Shown piece by piece: positions 55,555-63,958 of a stretch of DNA of 64,000 bases. The stretch is from IMG/VR virus record IMGVR_UViG_3300035001_000006, positions 18,194 through 82,193 of that record; one strand, given 5' to 3'. Under the pieces are notes generated by a model, which searched no databases, had not been told where the DNA came from, and saw nothing but the letters and a program-made list of their open reading frames with translations. This stretch comes from a virus. The translations under genes and the position numbers were made by a program. Positions within the stretch are counted from its first letter, which is position 1. Every line of letters begins with the position of its first letter.

Positions 55555-57195
55555 ATGAGCTTCGAAAAAAATGAGCAATTGTCTTCAGTCCCGATGGTAG
55601 ACGACGATGCGGCCGTCCTCGCGATCTTAGCTGCGCCTGACGGCGATTCAAAAATCGGAGTGGTACAACCAGAGACTGGCGCGACCGTGCAAACCCAGCG
55701 TGAGTTTAATAGGCGTACATTAAACGTGATGGACTATATTGACAGAACGATGTGGTCCGCTATTGAGTCGGGAAACTTATCCGGTCAAAACGCCACACTC
55801 ATTACAAGTGGAATCACGAACGCAATTAACGCAGCGATCGCTCGTCGAAAGCGTTTAAAATTTAACGGAGGATCGTATTTGCACAATTCGTTGAGCATAA
55901 ACGGCCCTTTAGAGGTGGACGGCGAAGGGCGGATTGCCACGAGGCTGCATATCAATTCAGCCAACACAAATAGCATAGTCATTAACAGCTCTAGTCCTTG
56001 CGCAATCCGCTCAATGACTATCAATGGCCAGAACACATCCACAACCGGGGACATAATTCAGGTAAACGGCAGCATACCGACTGAATACAATAGCTATTCG
56101 GAATTTGCGAACCTGACGCTCGCTGAAGGCTGGAATGGATTCCACGGGCGCAGCGCCGGTGGATTTATTCTACGAGACAGTTATCTGGTGAACTGCAAGG
56201 GAACGCTTGTCATCGTCGAAAACCAGGCAACCCCCGACAACGGAGATAGCACCATCACGGGGTGCATCCTGGCAAACGCTAACGGCGTAGGCAAAATCAT
56301 TGTACAACTCGGCAGCGGGGGACTCCGAATAGTTAACAACAAGGGTCTCGGTGGCACGCATTTCTATCAATTAAACGCTGGCAGCGGAGTCGCCACATCG
56401 ATCCTTGTCGCAACTGGAAACTCTCTTGAAGGATTTACACAAGCAGGGTTTAGCATCGGATCGAGTGGAGGCACGCTTGGAAATATTTCTCTTGCCTCAA
56501 ACGAAATCACCGTAATCGGTGCGAACTGCCGAGGAATCGAACTAAATAGCCAACAGAACATTAACGTCAGTTCGAACGTTTTTAGGCTCGGCGGCGGTAG
56601 CGAACGCGGTGTTGTAGTGACCGCCGCCTCCGAGTGGCTGATCGGCGGCAACTCGTTTCAAGCCAATGATGGGAATAGCGGCCCCGCGATCCAAGTAGCA
56701 GCAACTTCCGGCAGCGGGCTCATTTTGCAGCAGAAGTTCGCAGGCTTTGCGACCAATGTCCAAAGCGCCGCACCAAGCTCCGTTGTCCGAAATTACTCCA
56801 CAACGGGCTCTCTGGCGTCGCAGGATGCCAACAACGTCGCTATCACTGGTGGTGCGGCAAGCCTCAACAACCTAAAAGTTATTTCTGCCGTTGCAAAGAC
56901 TGGCACCGATGCGGGAGCCCTGACCGTTAGTTCTTCTGACACGAGCAATCCGATCCAACTGCTAATGGGCTTTGGTCCGGGTAAAAACTACATCACAAGT
57001 ATCGAGCAAGGAGTAGCTTTCCGTCCGCTAGTGCTAAATGAGGGCGGTGGATCGATTCAACTTGGCATGGGTAATTGGCAGAATCCAGTTTACCTAGGCA
57101 CGAGAGCCCTCTGGTTCACTTCGTCCGGCCAGATGCGATCGAAAACGGGCGCACCCACCAGCGAAACGGATGGTGTGGGGTATGTAACTTCGTAA
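55555..57195 (+). CDS. Tailspike / beta-helix receptor-binding protein
   Basis: 546 residues from ATG 55555 with AAAGGAAC upstream. AT-richer than its neighbours. After a head-binding-like N-terminal part (residues 1-95), the rest has the Asn-, Gly-, Ser- and Val-rich repeats of a right-handed parallel beta-helix (for example NSIVINSSSPCAIRSMTING, GNISLASNEITVIGANCRG). The C-terminus (GVGYVTS) may form a trimer tip. Such proteins bind and often cut surface polysaccharide. It stands far from the other tail genes, beside O-antigen modification genes, as in P22 and Sf6. Confidence 0.78.
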   Translation: MSFEKNEQLSSVPMVDDDAAVLAILAAPDGDSKIGVVQPETGATVQTQREFNRRTLNVMDYIDRTMWSAIESGNLSGQNATLITSGITNAINAAIARRKRLKFNGGSYLHNSLSINGPLEVDGEGRIATRLHINSANTNSIVINSSSPCAIRSMTINGQNTSTTGDIIQVNGSIPTEYNSYSEFANLTLAEGWNGFHGRSAGGFILRDSYLVNCKGTLVIVENQATPDNGDSTITGCILANANGVGKIIVQLGSGGLRIVNNKGLGGTHFYQLNAGSGVATSILVATGNSLEGFTQAGFSIGSSGGTLGNISLASNEITVIGANCRGIELNSQQNINVSSNVFRLGGGSERGVVVTAASEWLIGGNSFQANDGNSGPAIQVAATSGSGLILQQKFAGFATNVQSAAPSSVVRNYSTTGSLASQDANNVAITGGAASLNNLKVISAVAKTGTDAGALTVSSSDTSNPIQLLMGFGPGKNYITSIEQGVAFRPLVLNEGGGSIQLGMGNWQNPVYLGTRALWFTSSGQMRSKTGAPTSETDGVGYVTS

Positions 57196-57214
57196 CTCAC
57201 ACGCCAAATCATTC

Positions 57215-57243
57215 GCCCACCGATTCAAGAAGACCCGGTGGGC
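57215..57243. terminator. Hairpin between convergent tailspike and acyltransferase genes
   Basis: GCCCACCG / CGGTGGGC, 8-bp stem with a 13-nt loop, in the 52-nt gap between two convergent genes. Could end transcription from both sides, though T-runs are poor. Confidence 0.6.
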
Positions 57244-57247
57244 CCTC

Positions 57248-58270
57248 TTAGCGGAGGATAGCGCGGAAGGGTTTAAAGTGTGAAAGAAGTAGGACCGTGG
57301 CACTGGAGGAAACAATCACCAGAAGTGAAAGTATGAGAACTTCAACCATGCCAAATTGGTGAAACAGCTTCGAAAATAGCCATATGTAAGCGACATGCAC
57401 GCAATACAGCCCCAAGCTCCATTCGCCTAGCAGTTGCAGCACGGAAGTGCGGCGACCTTTAACTTCGGCGCTGCTTAACGCCATAGCGAAAACACCTACA
57501 GCGAAGGGCACTGTGCCAAGGCTGAACTCATTGGCGGCAAACGGCAGAACATTGAAAGCGTTAAGCATTATCGACTCCCCTAGATGCACAGCGAGGCCTA
57601 AGATCGCAACGCTGAATGCTAGGAGGGGCGAGATGCGAGGCTTTGAGGTGGCCAGCAAGAATCCAGTGGCAACGAACAGCGTTCCAAGAAATGGGCCGTT
57701 ATGGGTATTGAACCGAATGTCCGGCAGACCGAGCGCGGATCTATAGGCACCAAATGCCACACCGAAAAAATAAAGAGCCAGCGCAAATAACCAAACCTTC
57801 TTCGGAGAGAAAAGCGCAAGCAATGATAAGAATACCGCGAGGCATATCAGCAAAGACGGGAGGAACCATAAATGATAGCCAGGTCCGCCACTCAGAGCCC
57901 ACTTCGCTAAATACTTGAGACTAAGCAGTTCCTGAGCGGACGGCTGGTCAAGAAGAACATAGAAAAGGGACCACACCCCAAAAATGAGAAGTATGCGTTT
58001 CGCGCGCCTTCTGAATGCTATCAGTCCCTCTCGCCCTTTCAAGCCGAGGAAGTATCCGCTCGCCAAGAAAAAGAATGGTACTGCGAATCGGCTGATCTGA
58101 TCCAGGAAGCCTAGGGCACTCAGTCCGTTTGTTTCCAGTGCGTGCGAGGTGTGAATAAAAACGACGGCCACGAAGGCCATGAATTTGTATTGATCAATTG
58201 CACCGCTGCGTGTGAGCAGGGACGATGGTGGGTCTGTCGAGACCTGCGCTATAGAGTCGTACGTGGTCAT
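57248..58270 (-). CDS. Acyltransferase family 3 membrane protein (O-antigen acetylase type)
   Basis: 340 residues with about ten membrane segments. The N-terminal DQYKFMAFVAVVFIHTSHA fits the acyltransferase-3 start (R/K-x(10)-H region with conserved His), and RFAVPFFFLASGYFL is the typical second helix. Similar phage enzymes (Oac of Sf6) acetylate O-antigen sugars and so block further infection by the same phage. The gene is convergent with the tailspike gene and 0-1 nt downstream of the SGNH hydrolase gene, so the two probably form one operon that is active in the lysogen. Confidence 0.88.
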   Translation of the reverse strand: MTTYDSIAQVSTDPPSSLLTRSGAIDQYKFMAFVAVVFIHTSHALETNGLSALGFLDQISRFAVPFFFLASGYFLGLKGREGLIAFRRRAKRILLIFGVWSLFYVLLDQPSAQELLSLKYLAKWALSGGPGYHLWFLPSLLICLAVFLSLLALFSPKKVWLFALALYFFGVAFGAYRSALGLPDIRFNTHNGPFLGTLFVATGFLLATSKPRISPLLAFSVAILGLAVHLGESIMLNAFNVLPFAANEFSLGTVPFAVGVFAMALSSAEVKGRRTSVLQLLGEWSLGLYCVHVAYIWLFSKLFHQFGMVEVLILSLLVIVSSSATVLLLSHFKPFRAILR

Positions 58271-59005
58271 CTAACGCTCCAAAAATTCGTGCACAATTCG
58301 ATTAAGGACGGCATACCCGCGACGGTTCAAATGTAAGTAGTCTTTTTGGTAGTACGTGCAGTCCCCGTCACTGGCTGTGCATACGAGTTGAGCGTCGGGT
58401 AGGCCGATCAACTCGAAACGATGTCCATGTTGAGACAGGCTCGCGAGAGCCGAGTTGACCTGCGTCCGCTCAGTCAGAAATTCAGAGTTGTTTTTCCCTC
58501 TTGGGGGAATCGAGATAACGCCGATGCTGGCTCGCGGCCACTTGCGCTCTATGAGACGCACGATCGCTTCGATTCCAAAGACAGTTTCGCAGGGCGTACG
58601 GCCCAGGTTTAGGTCGTTCGTCCCGACAAGCAAGAAGACCTTCGTAGGATCCACACGCTCTAGCGGGGCCTCAGCCATACGCCACAGAACGTTGCTAGTG
58701 GTGTCTCCAGGGAAGCCAAAATTCCAGTATTTGTCGAACTTCTTCGGGATCGTCAGCAAATCTACAGGCCAGCCGGCTACCAAAGAATCACCAATGCCGA
58801 TTACTTGCGCGTTCTCTGGCATCGTTTGAATCAGCTTAGTCGATGCTGACTGACGAACCCCTGGCGGCCCAGGATCTGCTTGGACCTGGCGCGATGACAT
58901 GGGGCAATTCGGATCGGCGCTAGCCTCGGCGTGAGCCAGCAACATGGAGAGCAGACATACGATCGATCCCGCGGCAGAGTTCAAGGGGGATAGAGGTTGA
59001 CGCAT
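58271..59005 (-). CDS. Secreted SGNH hydrolase
   Basis: 244 residues. N-terminal signal peptide (MRQPLSPLNSAAGSIVCLLSMLLAHAEASA). SGNH blocks are all present: GIGDSL (Ser), NFGFPGDT (Gly), LVGTNDL (Asn) and KDYLHLNRRGY with the catalytic Asp-x2-His. Resembles acyl-hexose esterases that work on surface polysaccharides. It lies just upstream of the acyltransferase gene and may remove or move acyl groups at the cell surface. Low GC compared with the late genes. Confidence 0.87.
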   Translation of the reverse strand: MRQPLSPLNSAAGSIVCLLSMLLAHAEASADPNCPMSSRQVQADPGPPGVRQSASTKLIQTMPENAQVIGIGDSLVAGWPVDLLTIPKKFDKYWNFGFPGDTTSNVLWRMAEAPLERVDPTKVFLLVGTNDLNLGRTPCETVFGIEAIVRLIERKWPRASIGVISIPPRGKNNSEFLTERTQVNSALASLSQHGHRFELIGLPDAQLVCTASDGDCTYYQKDYLHLNRRGYAVLNRIVHEFLER

Positions 59006-59232
59006 GCTTCAATATACAAACCCGGTTTCAAGTTGCTCTCACTTCTTACCAACCTTTGCAGAAAGATGCGAGTTGTATCTACCCTGCAGTTCCCAACCGA
59101 CACGGGTCACGCGAAGAAAAGCCAACAGGGAAAGCCTCCCGCGGGCAGTGATGTACTGACAACCTGAACAAATCTCTAGCAACCGATGGCTGCACAACTC
59201 CCGACAAGAACAAGAATAAACGGGCTCTCACA
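59006..59232. other. Divergent intergenic region between SGNH hydrolase and excisionase genes
   Basis: 227 nt separating the minus-strand conversion operon from the plus-strand excisionase-integrase pair. Holds the promoters of both, but no clear -35/-10 can be assigned. A partial motif (TCCCGACAAG at 59203) occurs about 20 nt before the excisionase start. Confidence 0.45.
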
Positions 59233-59436
59233 ATGGACAACACAGTTCTATTGACACCAGCGAGATTCGTGACCGTACGGCTGGCGGCGACCTTGACGGG
59301 TCTCACACCAAAAGCCATCGACCGCAAGCGCGAACGCGGCATCTGGCTGGAAGGCAAGCACTGGCGCAAAGTGGACGGCAACGTCCTCATCGACATGAAG
59401 GAATACGAGCGATGGGTCGAGAAGGCAACGGCGTAG
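59233..59436 (+). CDS. xis: Excisionase
   Basis: 67 residues. LTPARFVTVRLAATLTGLTPKAIDRKRERGIWLEG followed by a strand (KVDGNVLIDMKEYERWVE) is the winged-helix pattern of lambda-type excisionases. It overlaps the integrase gene by 25 nt. It would bend DNA at the attachment site to favour excision on induction. Confidence 0.85.
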   Translation: MDNTVLLTPARFVTVRLAATLTGLTPKAIDRKRERGIWLEGKHWRKVDGNVLIDMKEYERWVEKATA

Positions 59437-60680
59437 AGCCGCGTGGGAAATCTATCCGGGTGAATTTCACCCTGGACGGCGCTTGGGAGCGCGTCACATT
59501 GAAGATGCCGCCCACGACGGCCAACATGCGGTACGCAGAAAAGCTGGTGATCCGCGTGCGGCAGGCAATCGCCAACGGCACCTTCACCTGGGCGGACTGG
59601 TTCCCTGACGCGCCCCAGGCGAAGAAGGAAGTCGAGCCCGAACGCAACTTCGGCCAGTGGTGCGACCTCTGGTTCGAGACCAAGGGCCAGCTCGCCACCA
59701 AGACCCTTGTCCAGTACCGCAACGCGCTGGGGGTCTGGAAGGGCCTGTTCGGCGCCGAGACGCCCATGAGGAAGCTGGACCACGCTGTGGTTGCCGCCAA
59801 GATCGGGAAGGAGCCGTGGGCGTCCGCGAAGCTCCTCAACAATTACCTCATCGTGCTGCGCGGCGTCTTCAAATTGGCCGGCCGTACGCTGAAGACCGAC
59901 AACCCCATGGACGGCATCGAGAACAGCAAGCACCAGGCGCCGAAGCCTGACCCGCTGAGCCCGCCCGAAATGGAACAGATCCTGGCCTACATGAAGCGCA
60001 AGCTCGACGTGCGCGCCTGGGCCTACTTCGAGTTCGCCTTCATGACCGGCATGCGGCCCGAGGAGCTGATCGCGCTGCGCTGGGGCGACGTCGACTGGAA
60101 CAGCGGCAGCATCCGGGTGGAGCGGGCCAAGACCACCGGCGAGGAGAAGCCGCTGAAGACCTACAACGCGCGCGATGTGGATCTCGTGGAGCGCGCGCTT
60201 GCGGCGCTCGAAGCGATGAAGCCGTGGACCTCCGTCGGCGCCGAGACCGAGCAGGACAAGGCGCAGGGCCGCTACATCTTCGAGAACCCGATCACAGGCC
60301 GCCCCTGGCACGACGAGCGCAGCCAGCGCGACACCTTCTGGCGCCCCACCCTGCGCGCCTGCGGTATCCGCTGGCGCCGGCCGTATCAGACCCGCCACAC
60401 CTACGCGACGAACGCGCTGCGCGGCGAGGTCAACCCGACGTATGTCTCACGGCAGATGGGGCACGCGAACGCGAAGATGCTGTTCACGGTCTATGCGAAG
60501 TGGATCGATGGTGCCGACCGAGGCCGCGAAAGGGCCAAGCTCGAGGCAATGTTGAAGGGAGAAGAAATCTCCCCTAAATCTCCCCGAGAACCTGAAGACT
60601 GGTCTTCTTCAGAGGGGAAATCTGGTAGGCGCGATTGGACTCGAACCAACGACCCCCACCATGTCAAGGTGGTGCTCTAA
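59412..60680 (+). CDS. int: Tyrosine-type integrase
   Basis: 422 residues. N-terminal arm-binding part of the DUF3596 type (KSIRVNFTLDGAWERVTLKMPPT), a SAM-like core-binding domain, and a catalytic part with TGMRPEELIALRWGD (first Arg), RRPYQTRHTYATNAL (second Arg and His), QMGHANAKMLFTVYAKWI with the nucleophile Tyr. The last 18 or so codons (RRDWTRTNDPHHVKVVL) are the antisense strand of the tRNA-Val gene, so the frame runs through the attachment site. The C-terminus of the enzyme thus depends on the DNA joined at attR or attL. Confidence 0.95.
   Translation: MGREGNGVEPRGKSIRVNFTLDGAWERVTLKMPPTTANMRYAEKLVIRVRQAIANGTFTWADWFPDAPQAKKEVEPERNFGQWCDLWFETKGQLATKTLVQYRNALGVWKGLFGAETPMRKLDHAVVAAKIGKEPWASAKLLNNYLIVLRGVFKLAGRTLKTDNPMDGIENSKHQAPKPDPLSPPEMEQILAYMKRKLDVRAWAYFEFAFMTGMRPEELIALRWGDVDWNSGSIRVERAKTTGEEKPLKTYNARDVDLVERALAALEAMKPWTSVGAETEQDKAQGRYIFENPITGRPWHDERSQRDTFWRPTLRACGIRWRRPYQTRHTYATNALRGEVNPTYVSRQMGHANAKMLFTVYAKWIDGADRGRERAKLEAMLKGEEISPKSPREPEDWSSSEGKSGRRDWTRTNDPHHVKVVL
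60623..60665. other. Likely phage attachment site (att, 3' half of tRNA-Val)
   Basis: The integrase gene ends inside this tRNA gene and phage DNA begins at its 3' side. Integration into the 3' half of tRNA genes, with the phage carrying a copy that restores the tRNA, is the usual rule. The exact core needs the other prophage end, which lies outside the window. Confidence 0.7.
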
Positions 60681-60699
60681 CCAGCTGAGCTACGCGCCT
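60623..60699 (-). tRNA. tRNA-Val (GAC anticodon)
   Basis: On the minus strand AGGCGCG pairs with CGCGCCT to form a full 7-bp acceptor stem, followed by A and an encoded CCA. D-arm GCTCAGCTGGTTAGAGC, anticodon stem CCACC / GGTGG with loop TTGACAT (anticodon GAC at 60665-60663), and T-arm with GGTTCGAGTCC are all present. The tRNA is intact, with its 3' end pointing into the prophage. Confidence 0.95.
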
Positions 60700-60750
60700 A
60701 AGGATGTGTCCGAGAAGCCGCTATTGTAGCAGGAGAAAACACTGTTTTTT

Positions 60751-62994
60751 TTAGCGGCGGCGTGCAGATCGCACGCCGGCCACTGCCGTCACTGCGCCGA
60801 GCACCTGCGCAAGGCGGGCCGCGTCGGTGATCTCGACGGTGAACGTCATCCATGCCGTGCCCTTGACCGACTGCGTCTGCACGCCGATCACGTTCATCTT
60901 CTCGCGTGCGAACACATCGGAAATGTCGCGCAGCAGGCCTTGCCGGTCCGACGCTTCGACCGCCACGTCGACGGCATACATCGGGGACTCGCCGCCCTTC
61001 GTGGCGCCCCACTCCACGTCGATCACACGCCCGTCGTCGCGTGAGGCCATCGTGCGAAAGTTGCTGCAGTCGCTGCGGTGCACGCTCACGCCGTGGCCAC
61101 GCGTCACGAAGCCGCTGATGGCATCGGGCGGTGCCGGTTTGCAGCACTTGGCAAGCTGCGTCATCAGCGACGAAACGCCCACCACCAGCACGCCGCCCTT
61201 GCCCGACTTCTCGCTGGCGCGCGGCTTCTTGAAGTGCACGCCGTCGTCGGGGTTGGGCGCGGGCTCGGGCGGACGCAGCAGCATCTCGATGTTGCGCAAC
61301 GAGAACTCGTCCTTGCCCACCACCTCGAACAGCTGGTCCGCCGACTTGAATCCAAGCTGCGACGCGAGGTCTTCGAGCCGCGTCGCGGTCTTGCCTTCGC
61401 GCTGCAGCAGCTTCTCGACCGCCTCGCGTCCGCGCGCCACCGTCTCGTGCGTGATCTGCGCATTGAACCAGGCGCGCACCTTGGCGCGCGCGCGGTGGCT
61501 GGCGAGATAGCCCAGTTCGGCATTGAGCCAATCCCGCGAAGGGCCGCCTTCCTTGGCCGCGATGATCTCGACGGTCTGGCCGTTGGACAGCGGCGTGTTG
61601 AGCGGCACCATCGCGCCGTCCACGCGCGCACCGCGGCACCGGTGCCCGAGCGAGGTGTGCACGGTGTAGGCGAAGTCGACCGCCGTGGCGCCCTGCGGCA
61701 ACTCGACGATGGCCGCATCGGGCGTGAGCACGTAGATCCGGTCGTCGAAAAGCCCCTGCCCCTGCAACCCGCCCGAGAGATCGCGCTCCCAGGCCAGCAG
61801 TTGCCGCAGCACGGCGATCTTCGCGTCGTATTCGCCGCTGGCCCACACGCCCGCATAGCCCTTGTGGCCCGCTTCCTTGTAGGCCCAGTGGGCGGCCACG
61901 CCGTGCTCGGCATGGTCGTGCATCTCCTCGGTGCGAATCTGGATCTCGATCGGCTTGCCGGGCTTGCCGTCGACGAGTTCGCGCACCACGGTGTGCAGCG
62001 ACTGGTAGCCGTTCGGCTTGGGCCGCGCGATGTAGTCGTCGAACTCCTCGTCGATCGGCTCGAAATGCGAATGCACCCAGGCGAGCGCGGCGTAGCAGTC
62101 CTTGACGTCGGGCACCACCACGCGCAGCGCGAGGATGTCGAACACCTGCCCGAAGTCGAGCGACTTGCCGCGCATCTTCTTGACGATGCTGTAGATGTTC
62201 TTCGGCCGGCCCTGCACGGCGGCGCGCACACCTTCGGCCTGCAGCTCGCTTTCGAGCTGCGAACGCAACTGCTCGACGTGCCCTTCGCGCTCGACGCGCT
62301 TCTCGTCGAGCAGGCGTGCGATCAGCTTGTAGGTCTCGGGCTCGAGAAAGCGGAACGAGAGGTCTTCGAGCTCCCACTTGACCTGCCAGATGCCGAGGCG
62401 GTTGGCGAGCGGCGCAAACACCTGCAGCGACTCGCGCGCCACGCTCTCGGGCGCGGGCCGCTTGCTGGCCGCCGCATGCCGCAGCGTCTGCAGCCGCGAG
62501 GCCAGGCGCAGCATCACCACGCGCAGGTCGCGCGAGAACGCCAGCAGCATCTTGCGCACGTTCTCGGTTTGCGCGGCACCGACCCCTTCGCCCAGGTGTT
62601 GCCCCTGCGAAGCCGAGCGCGCCTGCTCTTGCACCCGCACCAGCTTGGTGGTCTCGACGGCCAGCGCGGCAAAGTTCTCGCCGAACACCTTGGCAATCAC
62701 TTCCTGCGGGCGGTTGAGGTGCGGGCAGGCATACACCAGGTAGCTCGCTGCCTGCATGGCCTCGGAGCCACCCATCTTCGCGACGATGGCCGCCACCGCG
62801 TCGGCGTGGGCGAGCGTGTTCTCGCCGGTGTCGAGGGTTTCGTCGGCAATCAACGGCTCGGCGAATGCGCGCGCGCGCGCCAGCATGTTCGCCATCACCG
62901 GCGTGCGGTCGGCCGTGGCGGCGGACAAGGGATAGTCGACCACAGCCAGCTCGGGCGTGGTGACCGTTTGAAGGCTCGAGGACTCTCGCTTCAC
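60751..62994 (-). CDS. relA: RelA-type (p)ppGpp synthetase, host gene
   Basis: 747 residues from GTG 62994; an ATG at 63063 would overlap the preceding gene. The HD hydrolase motif is absent: the region reads VYACPHLNRPQ where active hydrolases have HDVVED. The synthetase core RPKNIYSIVKKM and ARPKPNGYQSLHT and EIQIRT is intact. TGS (VYVLTP-type), helical and C-terminal ACT domains follow, with conserved KCCKPAPPD. Hence it should make, not degrade, (p)ppGpp. Host gene next to the prophage, 50 nt upstream of the tRNA. Confidence 0.92.
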   Translation of the reverse strand: MKRESSSLQTVTTPELAVVDYPLSAATADRTPVMANMLARARAFAEPLIADETLDTGENTLAHADAVAAIVAKMGGSEAMQAASYLVYACPHLNRPQEVIAKVFGENFAALAVETTKLVRVQEQARSASQGQHLGEGVGAAQTENVRKMLLAFSRDLRVVMLRLASRLQTLRHAAASKRPAPESVARESLQVFAPLANRLGIWQVKWELEDLSFRFLEPETYKLIARLLDEKRVEREGHVEQLRSQLESELQAEGVRAAVQGRPKNIYSIVKKMRGKSLDFGQVFDILALRVVVPDVKDCYAALAWVHSHFEPIDEEFDDYIARPKPNGYQSLHTVVRELVDGKPGKPIEIQIRTEEMHDHAEHGVAAHWAYKEAGHKGYAGVWASGEYDAKIAVLRQLLAWERDLSGGLQGQGLFDDRIYVLTPDAAIVELPQGATAVDFAYTVHTSLGHRCRGARVDGAMVPLNTPLSNGQTVEIIAAKEGGPSRDWLNAELGYLASHRARAKVRAWFNAQITHETVARGREAVEKLLQREGKTATRLEDLASQLGFKSADQLFEVVGKDEFSLRNIEMLLRPPEPAPNPDDGVHFKKPRASEKSGKGGVLVVGVSSLMTQLAKCCKPAPPDAISGFVTRGHGVSVHRSDCSNFRTMASRDDGRVIDVEWGATKGGESPMYAVDVAVEASDRQGLLRDISDVFAREKMNVIGVQTQSVKGTAWMTFTVEITDAARLAQVLGAVTAVAGVRSARRR

Positions 62995-63001
62995 CTGGGA
63001 C

Positions 63002-63958
63002 TCACTCGAACAGAAAGGAAACGACGGCGGACACCTGCGCGGGATCGACGAAGGTGGGCGCATGGCCCACGCCCTCGAACTCGACCAGCGCCGCGCGCGG
63101 CCCGCGCTGCGTCATGGCTTGCGCGGTGGCGCGCGACAGCAGATCGGAGTCGGCGCCGCGCGTCACGAGCGTGCGTGCCTCGATGGCGTCGTAGAGGCTC
63201 CACATCACGGCGCCGCCGTGCGCCGCAGCTTCCGGCGTGATGGCACGCAGTGCGATGGCGATGGCCGGGTCGTAGTGAAGCACACAGGGGCCGCCCTCGT
63301 CATCGCCGCCGCCACCATCGAGCTTGGCTTTGCCGTCGGCGGTGCGCCGCGACGCCGGCACCACCATGTGCCGCGAGAGCGCCAGCCACTCCTCGGGTGT
63401 GTGCGGACCGAAGCTGGTGGAGATCGCCCACATCGCGTCGGCAGCGGCCTGGAGACTGGCATGGCGGCCGCCCTGCCCCACATAGGCCGCAATGCGCTGG
63501 AGCGCTGCGGCTTCGATCGTCGGACCGACGTCGTTCACCACGAAGCGGCGTATCGGCCGAGCGATCGGCAGCTCGCGATGGCCTGCGAGCACAAAGCCGA
63601 TCAGCCCGCCCATGCTGGTGCCGACGTAGTCGAGCGTCTCGACCGGCTGTTCGCGGTGCAGTTGCGCGACCAGCGCGAGCATGTCGGCCGCATAGACCGG
63701 CACCTGGTAGAGCGCCGGATCGCGCAGCCACTCGCTGCGGCCACGGCCCACGACGTCGGGGCAGACCACGCGCACATCGCCGCCAGCCCGCGCCACGATG
63801 GCGCGCGCCAGCACGTCGAAGTCGCGCCCTTGCCGCGTCAGGCCATGCACGCAAACCACCACGCGCGAACTGCGCGCGTCGCCCCACTGCCAATACGACA
63901 TGCGATGGCCGCCCTGGGCGTCATCGCACGCCACGTCACGAAGCGTCGGGTCGGTCAT
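63002..63958 (-). CDS. Alpha/beta hydrolase, host gene
   Basis: 318 residues from ATG 63958; an ATG at the last base of the window (64000) would add 14 residues, so the true start is open. The oxyanion region VVVCVHGLTRQGRDFD, nucleophile elbow GTSMGGLIG (Ser) and the late GVGHAPTF (His) are clear. It follows the usual esterase/lipase layout. It is the last visible host gene and reads into relA with 7 nt between them, so the two may be co-transcribed. Confidence 0.85.
   Translation of the reverse strand: MTDPTLRDVACDDAQGGHRMSYWQWGDARSSRVVVCVHGLTRQGRDFDVLARAIVARAGGDVRVVCPDVVGRGRSEWLRDPALYQVPVYAADMLALVAQLHREQPVETLDYVGTSMGGLIGFVLAGHRELPIARPIRRFVVNDVGPTIEAAALQRIAAYVGQGGRHASLQAAADAMWAISTSFGPHTPEEWLALSRHMVVPASRRTADGKAKLDGGGGDDEGGPCVLHYDPAIAIALRAITPEAAAHGGAVMWSLYDAIEARTLVTRGADSDLLSRATAQAMTQRGPRAALVEFEGVGHAPTFVDPAQVSAVVSFLFE

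Larger units (their letters stand above)
15351..56242. repeat. Dispersed motif family CCCCGACAACG(TC)
   Basis: Exact 11-mers on the plus strand start at 18088, 18801, 19584, 26056, 28037, 29262, 30679, 31111, 39437, 42680, 54517 and 56232. On the minus strand they lie at 19662-19672, 51442-51452 and 55074-55084. Near copies: CCCCGTCAACG at 17886 and, on the minus strand, 17625-17635 and 18150-18160; CCCCGACAAGG at 18885, 35786 and, minus, 16294-16304 and 17230-17240; others at 34774, 24632, 18246-18256 and 15351-15361. Most exact copies go on as TC, CC or GC. They occur in all reading frames and between genes, so the constraint is on nucleic acid, not on protein. Function unknown. Confidence 0.85.
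1..60665. mobile_element. Prophage (temperate siphovirus), left end outside the window
   Basis: Phage structural genes, an S24 repressor, early and replication genes, excisionase and integrase form one continuous block that ends inside a tRNA-Val gene next to the integrase. The late genes read leftward and the early genes rightward from a repressor/operator region near 16 kb, the usual temperate layout. The tape measure gene runs off the left edge, so the rest of the tail genes, presumably the lysis genes, and the other attachment site are not visible. The right boundary is drawn inside the tRNA because the exact crossover cannot be placed without the other attachment site. Confidence 0.95.

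Noticed and set aside
61240-61260. CGTCGTCGGGG in relA as a host copy of the dispersed motif
   Set aside because: Has a mismatch in the centre and encodes a plain N-P-D-D-G stretch; a single imperfect copy is expected by chance.
61078-63240. 720-codon plus-strand open frame across relA
   Set aside because: Shadow of relA; product is His/Arg/Leu-rich with no domain.
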